64,000 bases of DNA from Natrinema sp. HArc-T2. GTDB taxonomy: Archaea > Halobacteriota > Halobacteria > Halobacteriales > Natrialbaceae. Of this stretch, positions 24,481 to 32,709 are shown in pieces. Within the stretch, counting starts at the first letter, position 1, and each line of letters starts with the position of its first letter. The translations under genes were made by a program, and so were the position numbers. The notes under the pieces are model-generated. The model saw nothing but the letters and a program-made list of their open reading frames with translations. It was not told where the DNA came from and did no database searches. The stretch spans positions 62,001 through 126,000 of the forward strand of contig NZ_JBGUAZ010000001.1 in assembly GCF_041821085.1 (NCBI RefSeq). The letters are read 5' to 3'.

Positions 24481-26403
24481 ATGACTGAACTCGGTGGATT
24501 CCAAGATAGAGTCGCCCGCATCGATCTCTCGGATGGGGAGGTTGCCTACGAGTCGATCGACGACGAGGACGCGAAGAAGTATATCGGTGCGCGAGGGCTC
24601 GGGGTAAAGTACGTCTTCGATCAGGGACCGGACGTCGATCCGCTCGGCCCCGACAACCTGCTCGCGTTCATGAACGGGCCGCTGTCGGGCACGCAAGTGA
24701 CGATGAGTGGTCGGATCGCCGTCTGTACGAAATCGCCGCTGACCGGTACCGTCACCGACAGCCACCACGGCGGCTGGTCCGGTGCCCGGCTCAAGTGGTC
24801 CGGCTTCGACGGCCTCCTCTTCGAGGGCCAGGCCGACGACCCGGTCTACGCCGTCGTCGAGGACGGCGAGGTCGAACTTCGGGACGCGTCTCACCTCTGG
24901 GGGAACGGCGTCCACGAAACCCGCGAGACGATCGAGGAGGAAGTCGACGGGTCCTACGGCAAGAACCTCTCGATCATGGCGATCGGTCCTGGCGGTGAGA
25001 ACGAAATTAAGTACGCCTGTATCATCAACGAGGACGACCGCGCATCGGGACGGGGCGGGACGGGCTGTGTCATGGGGTCGAAGAACCTCAAAGCGGTCGT
25101 CGTCAAGTCCTCGACGAAGATGCCACAGCCGGCCGATCCGGAAACCTTCCGAGAGGGCCACCAGCAGGCCATGCAGGCCATCCAGGAGTCGGAGGTCACC
25201 GCGCCCAACGAGGGTGGGCTCTCGATGTACGGGACGAACGTCTTAATGAACATCGGCGAGGAGATGGACGGCCTCCCGACGAAAAACGGCAAATACACCT
25301 CGACCAAGGCCATGCGCGAGGCCGAAGGCGTCGACATCGACGCCGAACGCGTCTCCGGCGAGAACGTCCGTGAGAACATCCTCGTCGACGAGCCGACCTG
25401 TCACTCCTGTCCGGTCGCCTGCAAGAAGGAAGTCGAAGTCCAGACGATGCACAAAGGCGAGGAGATGAACGTCCGGACCGAATCCTACGAGTACGAATCG
25501 GCCTACGCGCTCGGCCCGAACTCCGGTCACACCGACCGCGACGCTATCGCGCTGATGATCGAGCGCTGTAACGACATGGGCGTCGACACCATCGACACGG
25601 GCAACATGATGGCGATGGCCATGGAGATGTCCGAGGAGGGCAAACTCGAGGAAGGCGACCTCGAGTGGGGCGACACCGAGACGATGATCGACCTGATCGA
25701 CCGGATCGCCCGCCGCGAGGACGACCTCGCGGACCTGCTGGCCGAAGGGCCACGCCGGGTCGCCGACCGCAAGGAGGCCCACGACAACTCGCTGGCGGTC
25801 AAAGGCCAGACGATCGCGGCCTACGACCCGCGCTGTATGAAGGGCATGGGCATCGGCTACGCCACCTCGAACCGCGGGGCCTGCCACCTGCGGGGCTACA
25901 CCCCCGCCGCCGAAATCCTGGGCATCCCCGAGAAGGTCGACCCCTACGAGTACGAGGGCAAGGGCGAACTCACCGCTCAGTTCCAGGATCTCCACGCCAT
26001 CAGCGACTCCTTCGACATCTGCAAGTTCAACGCCTTCGCCGAAGGCATCGAGGAGTACGTCACCCAGTACAACGGGATGACCGGCCGTGACGTCACCGAA
26101 GACGAACTCCTCGAGGCCGGCGAACGGGTGTACAACCTCGAGCGGTACTACAACAACCTCGTCGGCTTCGACGGCAGCGACGACTCGCTACCCGAGCGCT
26201 TCCTCGAGGACGGCATCCGCGGGCAGGGCGCAAGCGAAGGCGAGTACTGCGAACTCGACGAGATGAAAGCAGAGTACTACGAACACCGCGGCTGGGTCGA
26301 CGGCGTCGTCCCCGACGAGAAACTCGACGAACTCGGGATCGATATTGGCCCCGGAACGGGCGTCAGCAGCGAGGGCGGTGCAGCGGTCTCGGGCGACGAC
26401 TGA
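24481..26403 (+). CDS. aor: Aldehyde ferredoxin oxidoreductase (tungsten enzyme family)
   Basis: The 640-residue protein has the AOR N-terminal domain (VARIDLSDGEVAYESI, YIGARGLGVKYVF, GPLSGTQVTMSGR, GGWSGARLKWSGFDG). The [4Fe-4S] cluster ligands are Cys307, Cys310 and Cys314 in CHSCPVACKKEV, with a fourth at Cys514 in FDICKF. Family enzymes hold a tungsto-bispterin and oxidise aldehydes to acids, reducing ferredoxin. The pterin loop GRGGTGCVMGSKNLKAV is present. It stands alone; a winged-helix regulator gene lies just downstream on the other strand. Confidence 0.94.
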   Translation: MTELGGFQDRVARIDLSDGEVAYESIDDEDAKKYIGARGLGVKYVFDQGPDVDPLGPDNLLAFMNGPLSGTQVTMSGRIAVCTKSPLTGTVTDSHHGGWSGARLKWSGFDGLLFEGQADDPVYAVVEDGEVELRDASHLWGNGVHETRETIEEEVDGSYGKNLSIMAIGPGGENEIKYACIINEDDRASGRGGTGCVMGSKNLKAVVVKSSTKMPQPADPETFREGHQQAMQAIQESEVTAPNEGGLSMYGTNVLMNIGEEMDGLPTKNGKYTSTKAMREAEGVDIDAERVSGENVRENILVDEPTCHSCPVACKKEVEVQTMHKGEEMNVRTESYEYESAYALGPNSGHTDRDAIALMIERCNDMGVDTIDTGNMMAMAMEMSEEGKLEEGDLEWGDTETMIDLIDRIARREDDLADLLAEGPRRVADRKEAHDNSLAVKGQTIAAYDPRCMKGMGIGYATSNRGACHLRGYTPAAEILGIPEKVDPYEYEGKGELTAQFQDLHAISDSFDICKFNAFAEGIEEYVTQYNGMTGRDVTEDELLEAGERVYNLERYYNNLVGFDGSDDSLPERFLEDGIRGQGASEGEYCELDEMKAEYYEHRGWVDGVVPDEKLDELGIDIGPGTGVSSEGGAAVSGDD

Positions 26404-26526
26404 TCGCTATCGTCGTCCTTGCGGCGACCGAATTATTACAAACAGCAAAAGCCGCTTCGAGCCGTCGACTGCGTCCGCTACGGGATGAGACGGATCGTGT
26501 CCGCGACAGCTGACTCCGTAGCGACG

Positions 26527-26910
26527 CTAGTCGTCTGCGACGGCGTAGGTGGCAGCCGAGTCGGCTTCGTCCGGCTTCGTCAGCTCGACTTCGACACCGC
26601 CGTCGGCGACGGAGACCAGCACGTCGTCGAAGTTCTTCCGGTACTCGGTCGCGTGCTTGCCCGAGGTGTTGATCCGGACTTGCTCTGTGACCAGCTCGGC
26701 TTCGGTCAGCATCTCGACTTTCCGGTAGGCTGTCGACATCGGGATGTCACATTCCTCGGAAAGTTCCGTCGCCGTCAGCGCGGTTTCGGCTGTCGCCTCG
26801 AGAATGGCCCGGCAGGCGTCGTCGTCGAGTGCTGCGAGCACGGCCTGGGGATCGACAGGATCGTCACGTTGCCAGCCTCGTCGCCGGGTGTCTGAGTTCG
26901 TAGCGGACAT
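26527..26910 (-). CDS. ArsR-like winged-helix transcriptional regulator
   Basis: A 127-residue protein: VDPQAVLAALDDDACRAIL, TATELSEECDIPMSTAYRKV and LTEAELVTEQVRINTSGKH form a winged helix, followed by a short C-terminal region FDDVLVSVADGGVEVEL. Many haloarchaeal regulators have this layout. It is convergent with aor and divergent from the HTH_10 gene, with a shared A/T-rich promoter region at about 26940-26980. Confidence 0.8.
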   Translation of the reverse strand: MSATNSDTRRRGWQRDDPVDPQAVLAALDDDACRAILEATAETALTATELSEECDIPMSTAYRKVEMLTEAELVTEQVRINTSGKHATEYRKNFDDVLVSVADGGVEVELTKPDEADSAATYAVADD

Positions 26911-26972
26911 CTGTTACATCCCCTAGTAGCAACCAGTCCCCCTCCAAATGAGTCCCAATAAATACAGGGTGC

Positions 26973-26980
26973 TTTATATA
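26973..26980 (+). promoter_or_regulatory. TATA box for the HTH_10 regulator
   Basis: TTTATATA lies 84-91 nt upstream of the ATG at 27064 and predicts a 5' leader of about 55-60 nt that contains the hairpin at 27024-27051. The nearby AATAAATA on the other strand could serve the divergent ArsR-like gene. Confidence 0.45.
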
Positions 26981-27023
26981 CGGTGTCGTAATTCTCGCTC
27001 GGCGGCGTACGTGAGGTGCTTGC

Positions 27024-27051
27024 GGACGCAGGCTTTAGGATGCCTGCGTCC
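27024..27051 (+). promoter_or_regulatory. 10-bp perfect hairpin in the leader of the HTH_10 gene
   Basis: GGACGCAGGC (27024-27033) and GCCTGCGTCC (27042-27051) are exact inverted repeats around an 8-nt loop, ending 12 nt before the ATG. It could be an RNA hairpin controlling translation or a DNA operator for autoregulation. Confidence 0.5.
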
Positions 27052-27063
27052 CACCAGTGCGTC

Positions 27064-27723
27064 ATGGCATCGGGGATTCGCGCGGAGGTAAAGATCGACG
27101 ATCCGACCGACTGTATCGTCACACAGGCCGCAGCCGAAACGAGCGGTCGGGTCCACTCCGTCTCGAAGAGTACCAACCCGTCGACGCCCGAACGCGTGAC
27201 CGTCGAATTCATGCTCGAGGCGGAGATAGAACCCGACGAATTCGACGTCGACGCGAAGCTCTCGGCGATCTTCTCGTATGGCTCGAGTACCGTCTATCGG
27301 TTCGAGCGCGACCTCGACCACGGCTGTCCCTGTGCGTGCATCGAGCGCTTCGACTGTCCGCCCGTCGATGTCCGTGCACATGGCGCGTCGCTGTACCTGA
27401 CGTTTCACGCACCAGATATGACACACCTCCAGACGGTCATCGGCGCGTTGCGGGAGCGCTATGCGACGCTCGACGTCCAGCGGCTGCTCCAGTCCCAACA
27501 AGAACATACCGAGCAGAACCTCGTCTTCGTCGATCGGAACACGCTCACCGACCGCCAGGCCGAAGTCCTCGAGACGGCACATCGAATGGGGTATTTCGAA
27601 CACCCAAAGCGGGCAAACGCCGGCGAGGTCGCTGACGAGCTCGGAATCACCGGGACGACGCTGACCGAACACCTCGCCGCAGCACAGACGAAACTCCTGA
27701 ACGCGATTCTCGATCACGAGTAG
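27064..27723 (+). CDS. HTH_10 (Bat/DmsR-type) transcriptional regulator
   Basis: A 219-residue protein. The N-terminal beta-rich sensor region has RVTVEFMLEAEIEPDEF and a cysteine-rich stretch HGCPCACIERFDCPP. The C-terminal HTH_10 reads LTDRQAEVLETAHRMGYFEH then GITGTTLTEHLAAAQTKL. There is no PAS or GAF domain, unlike the other two HTH_10 proteins in the window. The cysteines suggest metal or redox sensing (inference). An alternative GTG start at 27016 would translate through the hairpin. Confidence 0.85.
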   Translation: MASGIRAEVKIDDPTDCIVTQAAAETSGRVHSVSKSTNPSTPERVTVEFMLEAEIEPDEFDVDAKLSAIFSYGSSTVYRFERDLDHGCPCACIERFDCPPVDVRAHGASLYLTFHAPDMTHLQTVIGALRERYATLDVQRLLQSQQEHTEQNLVFVDRNTLTDRQAEVLETAHRMGYFEHPKRANAGEVADELGITGTTLTEHLAAAQTKLLNAILDHE

Positions 27724-27810
27724 GCGTCTCGTCGCGGTCGGCGATTCATCTGGATTCAACCCCTAAGAACGTGTCGGGACCTACAGGCACGCGGCAGCGA
27801 ACCGCAATGC

Positions 27811-27818
27811 TATATATA
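27811..27818 (+). promoter_or_regulatory. TATA box upstream of DUF7560-like gene
   Basis: TATATATA lies 56-63 nt before the ATG at 27874 in a GC-rich setting. It predicts a leader of about 30 nt. Confidence 0.4.
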
Positions 27819-27873
27819 CCGGACGTGCAGCTATACCGTACACAAGCGAGGGTGCTACCCGACCCGCTCCGCC

Positions 27874-28026
27874 ATGAGTAGATACGAATTCACGTGCCCC
27901 GAGTGTGGGCAAGAAATCGAAGTCAATGAATCGATGCGCGAAGCCACGCTGACACACGGCTGTCCGGTTTGTGCAGCGTCGGTGACGCCGTCTGACTTCG
28001 CGGCGGGGCAACCGACCGAGAACTGA
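27874..28026 (+). CDS. Zinc ribbon micro-protein, DUF7560-like
   Basis: A 50-residue protein: MSRYEFTCPECGQEIEVN, then MREATLTHGCPVCAASV and a short polar tail. Two CxxC pairs form a zinc ribbon. The sequence closely follows the haloarchaeal family that I recall as DUF7560. It has its own TATA box upstream. The function is unknown. Confidence 0.7.
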   Translation: MSRYEFTCPECGQEIEVNESMREATLTHGCPVCAASVTPSDFAAGQPTEN

Positions 28027-28077
28027 AACCGCACCGTCCCCCTCGAGTGTCCGTCCTGCGCGACTTCCGCTGCTAGT

Positions 28078-28530
28078 CTAGGCCTGCCGGTCGACTTTGG
28101 TCCAGCGACCGTTGAGCGTGGCCGGTTCGAGGCGATAGAGTTCGATACAGAGGTCGTCTTTCCCGTCAGCCCAGAGCTCGAACAGTGGTCGCTTTGCCTC
28201 GCCGTACTGGGCGATTTCCTCGGGTGTGAGCTCCGACGGCTCGATGCTCTCGAGGCTGCCAGTCGCGATGATACTGCGATAGGACGCCTCCGCCTCATCG
28301 TAGACGACGAGTCGTGCCTCCGGCGAGGACTCGAGGAACTGGCGTTTTTCGCTCTCGGGCGTCGAAACCAGCCGCATATAGAACTCCCGATCGTCGTCGT
28401 CGTAGCCGTACGAGATCGGGATCGCATAGGGCTCGTCTGCGCGCGCAAGCGACAGCACCCCCGTCTCGTGTCGACCGAGGAAGTCGTCGATCTCCGTGTC
28501 GGTCATCTCGTTCTCCTGTTCGATGGCCAT
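28078..28530 (-). CDS. Pyridoxamine 5'-phosphate oxidase-like flavoprotein
   Basis: The 150-residue split-barrel protein has the usual FMN-binding layout: MTDTEIDDFLGRHETGVLSL, EPYAIPISYGYDD, REFYMRLVSTPESEKR and SYRSIIATGSLESI. The N-terminal motif and spacing match the haloarchaeal small-molecule or nitroimidazole-type PNPOx-like subgroup. The ATG at 28530 was chosen because a TATA element (TATAAAG on the minus strand, about 28563-28570) lies 33-40 nt upstream. The substrate is unknown. Confidence 0.78.
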   Translation of the reverse strand: MAIEQENEMTDTEIDDFLGRHETGVLSLARADEPYAIPISYGYDDDDREFYMRLVSTPESEKRQFLESSPEARLVVYDEAEASYRSIIATGSLESIEPSELTPEEIAQYGEAKRPLFELWADGKDDLCIELYRLEPATLNGRWTKVDRQA

Positions 28531-28720
28531 CGTCTCAGTAGCTTGCCAAAGGTGCAACACTATCTTTATAGTTGCCATCGACCGCGAGACCACTGCGGAG
28601 ATCGTATCATCGGTTTGTGACGATCCGGTCGTGTCGCCGGCTCGGCCCCACCACTTCGTGCTTCTCAAGTCACTCTCTGTCACTGCAGACCGGCTCACGT
28701 GGCGGCCCTGCGAGTTCGTC

Positions 28721-28806
28721 TGATACGGTCTGCTATCACTGGGTACCGGCACACCCACATGACGGGTCGCGGGTGCGCCGGCACTGACTGATAGGTGTCC
28801 GTATGA
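28721..28806. repeat. Dispersed palindromic element, copy C
   Basis: It starts TGATACGGTCTGCTATCA (28721-28738). The arms are CCGGCACACCCAC and GCGGGTGCGCCGG around ATGACGGGTC, and it ends near ACTGATAGGTGTCCG. Its orientation is opposite to copies A, B, D and F. It is in the 326-bp gap between the PNPOx-like gene and the 28857 gene, which has no other recognisable content apart from the tandem repeat next to it. Confidence 0.75.
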
Positions 28807-28838
28807 AGGAGTCCATAGGTGTCCGTATGAAGGAGTCC
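28791..28838. repeat. 24-bp exact tandem duplication
   Basis: Two identical 24-bp units (28791-28814 and 28815-28838) begin ATAGGTGTCCGTATGAAG. They overlap the end of copy C, so the element end was duplicated once. Confidence 0.85.
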
Positions 28839-28856
28839 GTCGCAGGTCAGTCGGTA

Positions 28857-29219
28857 CTAGGCGCTGATCCCGATAATGACCGGCTCCCGGATTTCGAGTG
28901 CCGTCTCGAATTCGGCCTCGCGGTCCGTCCGCCGTCCGATCCGCAATAGCTGCTCTTCGTGTGCGCGGCAGATTGCCGACAGCTCGCGGTCGGTCACGTC
29001 GAGACGCGTACCGAGGTCGTCCCAGTGTCCCCAGTCGACGAGAAAGACTTCCAGATCGTCGTCTGTATAGAGCCGTTCGTACTCCCGGCGATATCGCTCG
29101 AGGTCCGGTCCAAGCATCGCCTGTGTGCGATCGATCAGGTCTGGCAGTCGGGTCGGCGCAACGCTCGCCTTGGCGGCGGTCAGCAGGAGGACCTGTCCCT
29201 CGATCGGCTCACCCGCCAT
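28857..29219 (-). CDS. Conserved hypothetical protein, 120 aa
   Basis: An acidic soluble protein: EGQVLLLTAAKASVAPTRL, LIDRTQAMLGPDLERYRRE, EVFLVDWGHWDDLGTRL and HEEQLLRIGRRTDREAEFE. The mix of helices and a central strand with WGHW is distinctive, but I do not recognise the family. Its ATG (29217-29219) directly abuts the stop codon of the upstream gene at 29220, so the two are in one operon. Confidence 0.65.
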   Translation of the reverse strand: MAGEPIEGQVLLLTAAKASVAPTRLPDLIDRTQAMLGPDLERYRREYERLYTDDDLEVFLVDWGHWDDLGTRLDVTDRELSAICRAHEEQLLRIGRRTDREAEFETALEIREPVIIGISA

Positions 29220-29480
29220 TTATCCACCTGCGCGCATCGCTTTCTGTGCGAACTGTTCGACGAGGGGCTCGAGCGTGGCTTCCTCGCCCTCGAAGACGAT
29301 TGTCACCTCGGTCAACTGGAGCGAGGGGCCGACGCCGACCGTCTCCGAGGAGAACGTCGCCGTCCAGTCGTCGCCTGCGACGGTATCGTCGGCGACTCGC
29401 TCGCCGCCAAGCTTCGTCAGGTATCGAACCACGAGCCGCTCGGAGATGCCGCGAAAGGATCGCTCGAGACGCACTGTCAT
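29220..29480 (-). CDS. MoaD-related C-terminal-domain-like protein (DUF1952-like)
   Basis: The 86-residue protein has RSFRGISERLVVRYLTKLGG, VAGDDWTATF, LQLTEVTIVFEGEEATLEPL and a C-terminal KAMRAGG. This pattern, including the terminal R-x-GG, resembles the domain found fused to MoaD in Thermus-type proteins (DUF1952). A SAMP/MoaD-like gene lies 1.3 kb upstream on the same strand. The role may be molybdopterin-related (inference). It begins at ATG 29480; a longer frame lacks support. Confidence 0.55.
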   Translation of the reverse strand: MTVRLERSFRGISERLVVRYLTKLGGERVADDTVAGDDWTATFSSETVGVGPSLQLTEVTIVFEGEEATLEPLVEQFAQKAMRAGG

Positions 29481-29569
29481 ACACCTGATTCGGCTGCCGG
29501 ACGGATATACTGTCGGGCAGCGGTCAGGCGAGGGCCGATCGCTGCCATCGGTACTGTGATGGAGCGCGG

Positions 29570-29890
29570 TCAGCCGACCGCTCGAAACAGGACCACCGCG
29601 CCGATGCCGCCACACAGCGCCAGCAGAATGTTCTCCGTGCGCCACATGACCAGCACGACGACGCCGGCTGCACCCCACTCTGCTGGTCCACCGGTCGCCA
29701 GTTCCGGTCCGAGGATTGCGATCACGATCGCGCCCGGCAGGACCGACAGCCCGGCCTCGAGTCGCTCGCTGACCTCGATTCGGCGCAGCAGCCAGAAGCC
29801 ACCGACTTTCGTCAGCGCGGTCACGAGCGTCATCGCGAGGATGACGCCGACGACGAGCGGATCGAGCGCAAGCGCACCCTCACTCGTCAT
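29570..29890 (-). CDS. azlD: AzlD-family branched-chain amino acid exporter subunit
   Basis: A 106-residue protein with three to four hydrophobic segments (VVGVILAMTLVTALTKVGGF, LSVLPGAIVIAILGPEL, GAAGVVVLVMW and ENILLALCGGIGAVVLF). It fits the AzlD small subunit, which pairs with AzlC to export branched-chain amino acids. Its start overlaps the end of azlC by 11 nt, so the two are translationally coupled. Confidence 0.85.
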   Translation of the reverse strand: MTSEGALALDPLVVGVILAMTLVTALTKVGGFWLLRRIEVSERLEAGLSVLPGAIVIAILGPELATGGPAEWGAAGVVVLVMWRTENILLALCGGIGAVVLFRAVG

Positions 29891-30620
29891 ACCGGATCAC
29901 CTCGACGGTTGCGGCTGCGAGGCCGCCAAGCAGGATGTACCACTGACCCGGAACGACGTTCGCGGCGGTGATGGCGGTCGCGAGCGCGACGAGCCACGGG
30001 ACGAGCGTCGAGCGTCCCTCCCAGAGTTCGACGGCGAGCGCGACGAAGACCGCCGCGAGGACGAAGTCGATTCCGTACTGCGCTGGATCGCCGATCACGC
30101 CGCCGGCGGCCGCGCCGATGACCGTTGCGCCGACCCAGCAACACCAGATCGCGATCCCGGTTCCCAGGAGGAACGCCCCCCGGTTGCTGCCGGACTTGAG
30201 TTCGCGCATGGTCAGCGCCCAGTTTTCGTCGGCCATCACCAGCAGGCTCCCGTAGCTCTGCCGTGGTGTGAGTCGCTCGAGCCACGGGCTCAGCGCGGCA
30301 CCCATCAACGAGTAGCGCAGGTTGATCGCAAGCGTCGTGAGAACGATCGTCGCGACCGGGAGCGGTTCCGCCCAGAGTTCGACGGCGACGATCTGGGCGG
30401 CGCCCGCGATAACGGTCGCACTCATCAGCGTCGCCTCGGCGACGCTCAGCCCTGCCTGGCGGGCGAGCATCCCGAACGCGACCCCGTAGCCGCCGACACC
30501 GAGTGCGACCGGGAGGCAGGTGAGAAAACCGGCGCGAATTCCCTCGCGGTCGAACGTGATCGTCTCGTTTTGCGTTTCCGTCACGTGCAGTTCGTCGGCC
30601 GGATCGTCCTCCGTTGCCAT
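29880..30620 (-). CDS. azlC: AzlC-family branched-chain amino acid exporter subunit
   Basis: A 246-residue membrane protein after a 25-residue acidic start. Motifs include GFLTCLPVALGVGGYGVAFG, LSVAEATLMSATVIAGAAQ, LAINLRYSLMGAALSPWL and PGQWYILLGGLAAATVEV. It works with AzlD. The ATG at 30620 (MATEDDPADEL) was chosen; a longer frame to 30773 adds an unsupported acidic region. Confidence 0.87.
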   Translation of the reverse strand: MATEDDPADELHVTETQNETITFDREGIRAGFLTCLPVALGVGGYGVAFGMLARQAGLSVAEATLMSATVIAGAAQIVAVELWAEPLPVATIVLTTLAINLRYSLMGAALSPWLERLTPRQSYGSLLVMADENWALTMRELKSGSNRGAFLLGTGIAIWCCWVGATVIGAAAGGVIGDPAQYGIDFVLAAVFVALAVELWEGRSTLVPWLVALATAITAANVVPGQWYILLGGLAAATVEVIRYDE

Positions 30621-30814
30621 CGCGTGCGGTTCGTCGATCGGGTTGTCCGACGGAGTCTCGACGCACTCACCATGGCTCCGATCAGCGTCGCTACCGTCGA
30701 GTTTCGTCACGTTCGATTCGAGTCTAGCGACGCGTAAAGCGTTCTCGAAATCGCCGTCGGGCGTGCCGATCACGGCCCGTTCTCGCCGCCCGTGTCAGGA
30801 ACGTCGGTTCGGCG

Positions 30815-31093
30815 CTAGCCGCCGGCGACCGGCGGAAACACCGACACGACGTCATCCGCTTCGAGCGCGGTCTCAGCTCCAGCCATGTGGACCACGTTGC
30901 GACCGTTTTTCAGCACGCTCAGCTGTGGCCGGATCTGTCCCTCCTCGAGTAACTGCCCCTCGAGCCCGTCGTATTCGGCCTCGAGATCGGCGAGCACCTC
31001 GCCGACGGTCGATTCGTCTCCGATCGTTCGCGTTTGCTCTTTCTCCCCGACGGCTTCCCGGTACGTGGCGAAAAACCGAAGATCGATGTCCAT
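30815..31093 (-). CDS. Ubiquitin-like modifier / MoaD-type protein (SAMP1-like)
   Basis: A 92-residue beta-grasp protein: MDIDLRFFATYREAVGEKEQ, STVGEVLADLEAEYDGL, LSVLKNGRNVVHM and ADDVVSVFPPVAGG. The C-terminal Gly-Gly is the adenylation and thiolation site used both in molybdopterin synthesis (MoaD role) and in conjugation to protein lysines (sampylation). The layout and length match SAMP1. It lies upstream of the AzlCD pair on the same strand. Confidence 0.85.
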   Translation of the reverse strand: MDIDLRFFATYREAVGEKEQTRTIGDESTVGEVLADLEAEYDGLEGQLLEEGQIRPQLSVLKNGRNVVHMAGAETALEADDVVSVFPPVAGG

Positions 31094-31195
31094 ACAGGAG
31101 GGTCGTGGTCGGACGACATAAGTCCGGGCGGTGGTCCCACTACGATCGCGTCTCGCGGTGTGTGCGCGTTCGCCCGGGCGGTGATCGCTTCCAGC

Positions 31196-31546
31196 TCAGG
31201 TCGCCGAGGCTGCTGGCGATGTCGTGTACGAGACCGACGTGATATCGGCGGTTGCGAGTGCGTCGTCGATCGCGCTCGCGCCGCTTTCGGCTGCCTCGCG
31301 CTCGTCGTCGGCCTCGGTGGTGACCGTCACGGAAAACTCGAGGGAGATCGTGTACGGATCGAACGGTGCCGTTGGATGTTCGTAGACGTCGGCGTCGGTA
31401 ACGTCCCAGTCGGTGATCGTCCCCTCCGCTGCGAGGGTCTCGAGGGTGTCGGCAACTGTCGACGTCGCGTCGTCACAGGCAGTCGTATCGGATCCGCCGT
31501 GAAGCGTCACGAGTGTCGTCCCTGTTCGGGACACAGCGAACTCCAT
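31196..31546 (-). CDS. Conserved hypothetical protein, 116 aa
   Basis: A small acidic soluble protein: SRTGTTLVTLHGGSDTTACD, LAAEGTITDWDVTDADVYEH and YTISLEFSVTVTTEADDERE, ending in an Ala/Ser/Thr-rich stretch. The pattern of two strands and a helix is compatible with a compact alpha-beta fold. I do not recognise the family. The codon usage is typical of the window, supporting a real gene. Confidence 0.6.
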   Translation of the reverse strand: MEFAVSRTGTTLVTLHGGSDTTACDDATSTVADTLETLAAEGTITDWDVTDADVYEHPTAPFDPYTISLEFSVTVTTEADDEREAAESGASAIDDALATADITSVSYTTSPAASAT

Positions 31547-31604
31547 GCCGTCTCTAAGGTGGCCTGGAATTTCAATGCTTGGTATGAATTAACACAATTG
31601 GTCA

Positions 31605-32096
31605 CTACTCGACCCAGAACGGAACGCCGTGTGCCGAGAGGAGCGATCGCATCCGGTCGACGCCGCCTTGAATGTCCCATCCGTCCTGTGTGTAGTGTTT
31701 GTACGGATGGCGAAGCCACGAGTGTTCGCGATGGGCGAACACCTCGACGGTTCCTTCGCCCGTCCGAAACAGCGTGACGTGCAGTTGCCAGCGCGCAAGC
31801 GGTGATTCGCGGCGGACCCAACTCCCTGCCGAGCGTCGCCCGTCGTCGTGAACCTTCAGCGACGCGATCGGCTCCGACTCGAACGCCAACTCCGCGAGCA
31901 TCGACCGCACTGCAGCCAGGGTGCGCTTGACGGTGCCGACGTACTCCGCTGGATGTTGTCTGCAGATGGCGTAGCCACCGAGGGGCTCTTTGAGCCGGTG
32001 GAGTGCCGGCAGAAGCCGACGGCGGACGCGAGTCGTCAGATCGATCGCGTCTGTTCCATCCGGTGTCGGTCGGTCAGTCGTCGCCACACGTTTCAC
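31605..32096 (-). CDS. Conserved hypothetical protein, 163 aa
   Basis: The protein has a basic N-terminal helix (LTTRVRRRLLPALHRLKEPL), YAICRQHPAEYVGTVKRTLA and a C-terminal half WQLHVTLFRTGEGTVEVFAH then HSWLRHPYKHYTQDGWD. It has many His, Trp and Tyr residues and is less acidic than its neighbours. The family is unknown to me. An A/T-rich stretch at 32110-32150 upstream carries TATA-like sequence, supporting the ATG at 32096. Confidence 0.6.
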   Translation of the reverse strand: MKRVATTDRPTPDGTDAIDLTTRVRRRLLPALHRLKEPLGGYAICRQHPAEYVGTVKRTLAAVRSMLAELAFESEPIASLKVHDDGRRSAGSWVRRESPLARWQLHVTLFRTGEGTVEVFAHREHSWLRHPYKHYTQDGWDIQGGVDRMRSLLSAHGVPFWVE

Positions 32097-32263
32097 TCTC
32101 GAGTCTGACTACAAAACAATTATTATCAGATATATTTTACTTCTATGGTGTGGGTAGAGTAAAACGGGGATACAGACATACAAAGGCGAAAATATGGCTA
32201 TATAGAACTACACTTACGCATGACAGGTTCTACAGACAATTGTTCGGCAGGTGTCGCCGCTCG

Positions 32264-32650
32264 TCACAGATCCTGGAGTCGAATGCCGTCTGCCACCAAT
32301 CGGGCGTTTCGCTCCCGATCGAGGTGATCGGCGAGGTCGTCGTGTTCGTGCAGTTGTGCGATCACGTCGGCGTACAGCGTCCGCCACGCGATCGCGTAAA
32401 TCGGTGACTGTCCCCACGCTCGCAGCTCCGGCACCAGTTCGTCGTAGGTCTCGTATCGCGCCTCGAAGCGGTCGATTGCCTCGAGCACGCGAGCGGCGGC
32501 CTCGCGCTCGTCGTCGGCGTCCTCGAGTGCCCGATTGAGTCGGTTTTCCCAGCCTGCGACGGCCTTTTGCATGTCTGCCGCCGCGCTCTCGTCGTCGTCG
32601 GGCAGTCGCTCGAGGATCGGTTCCGGAACACCAAGCGTAATTTCGTCCAT
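32264..32650 (-). CDS. Conserved helical protein, 128 aa
   Basis: The protein starts MDEITLGVPEPILERLPDD and is mostly helical: AVAGWENRLNRALEDADDER, AAARVLEAIDRFEARYETY and YAIAWRTLYADVIAQLHEHD. It is acidic, soluble and without a signal peptide. The family is not recognised. The longer frame upstream overlaps the acetyltransferase gene and was not used. Confidence 0.6.
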   Translation of the reverse strand: MDEITLGVPEPILERLPDDDESAAADMQKAVAGWENRLNRALEDADDEREAAARVLEAIDRFEARYETYDELVPELRAWGQSPIYAIAWRTLYADVIAQLHEHDDLADHLDRERNARLVADGIRLQDL

Positions 32651-32709
32651 ACGACGTGCTATGCGATCGCCTGACAAGAAACTGTTTCCATTCAGCGACC
32701 CCGGGGTGC

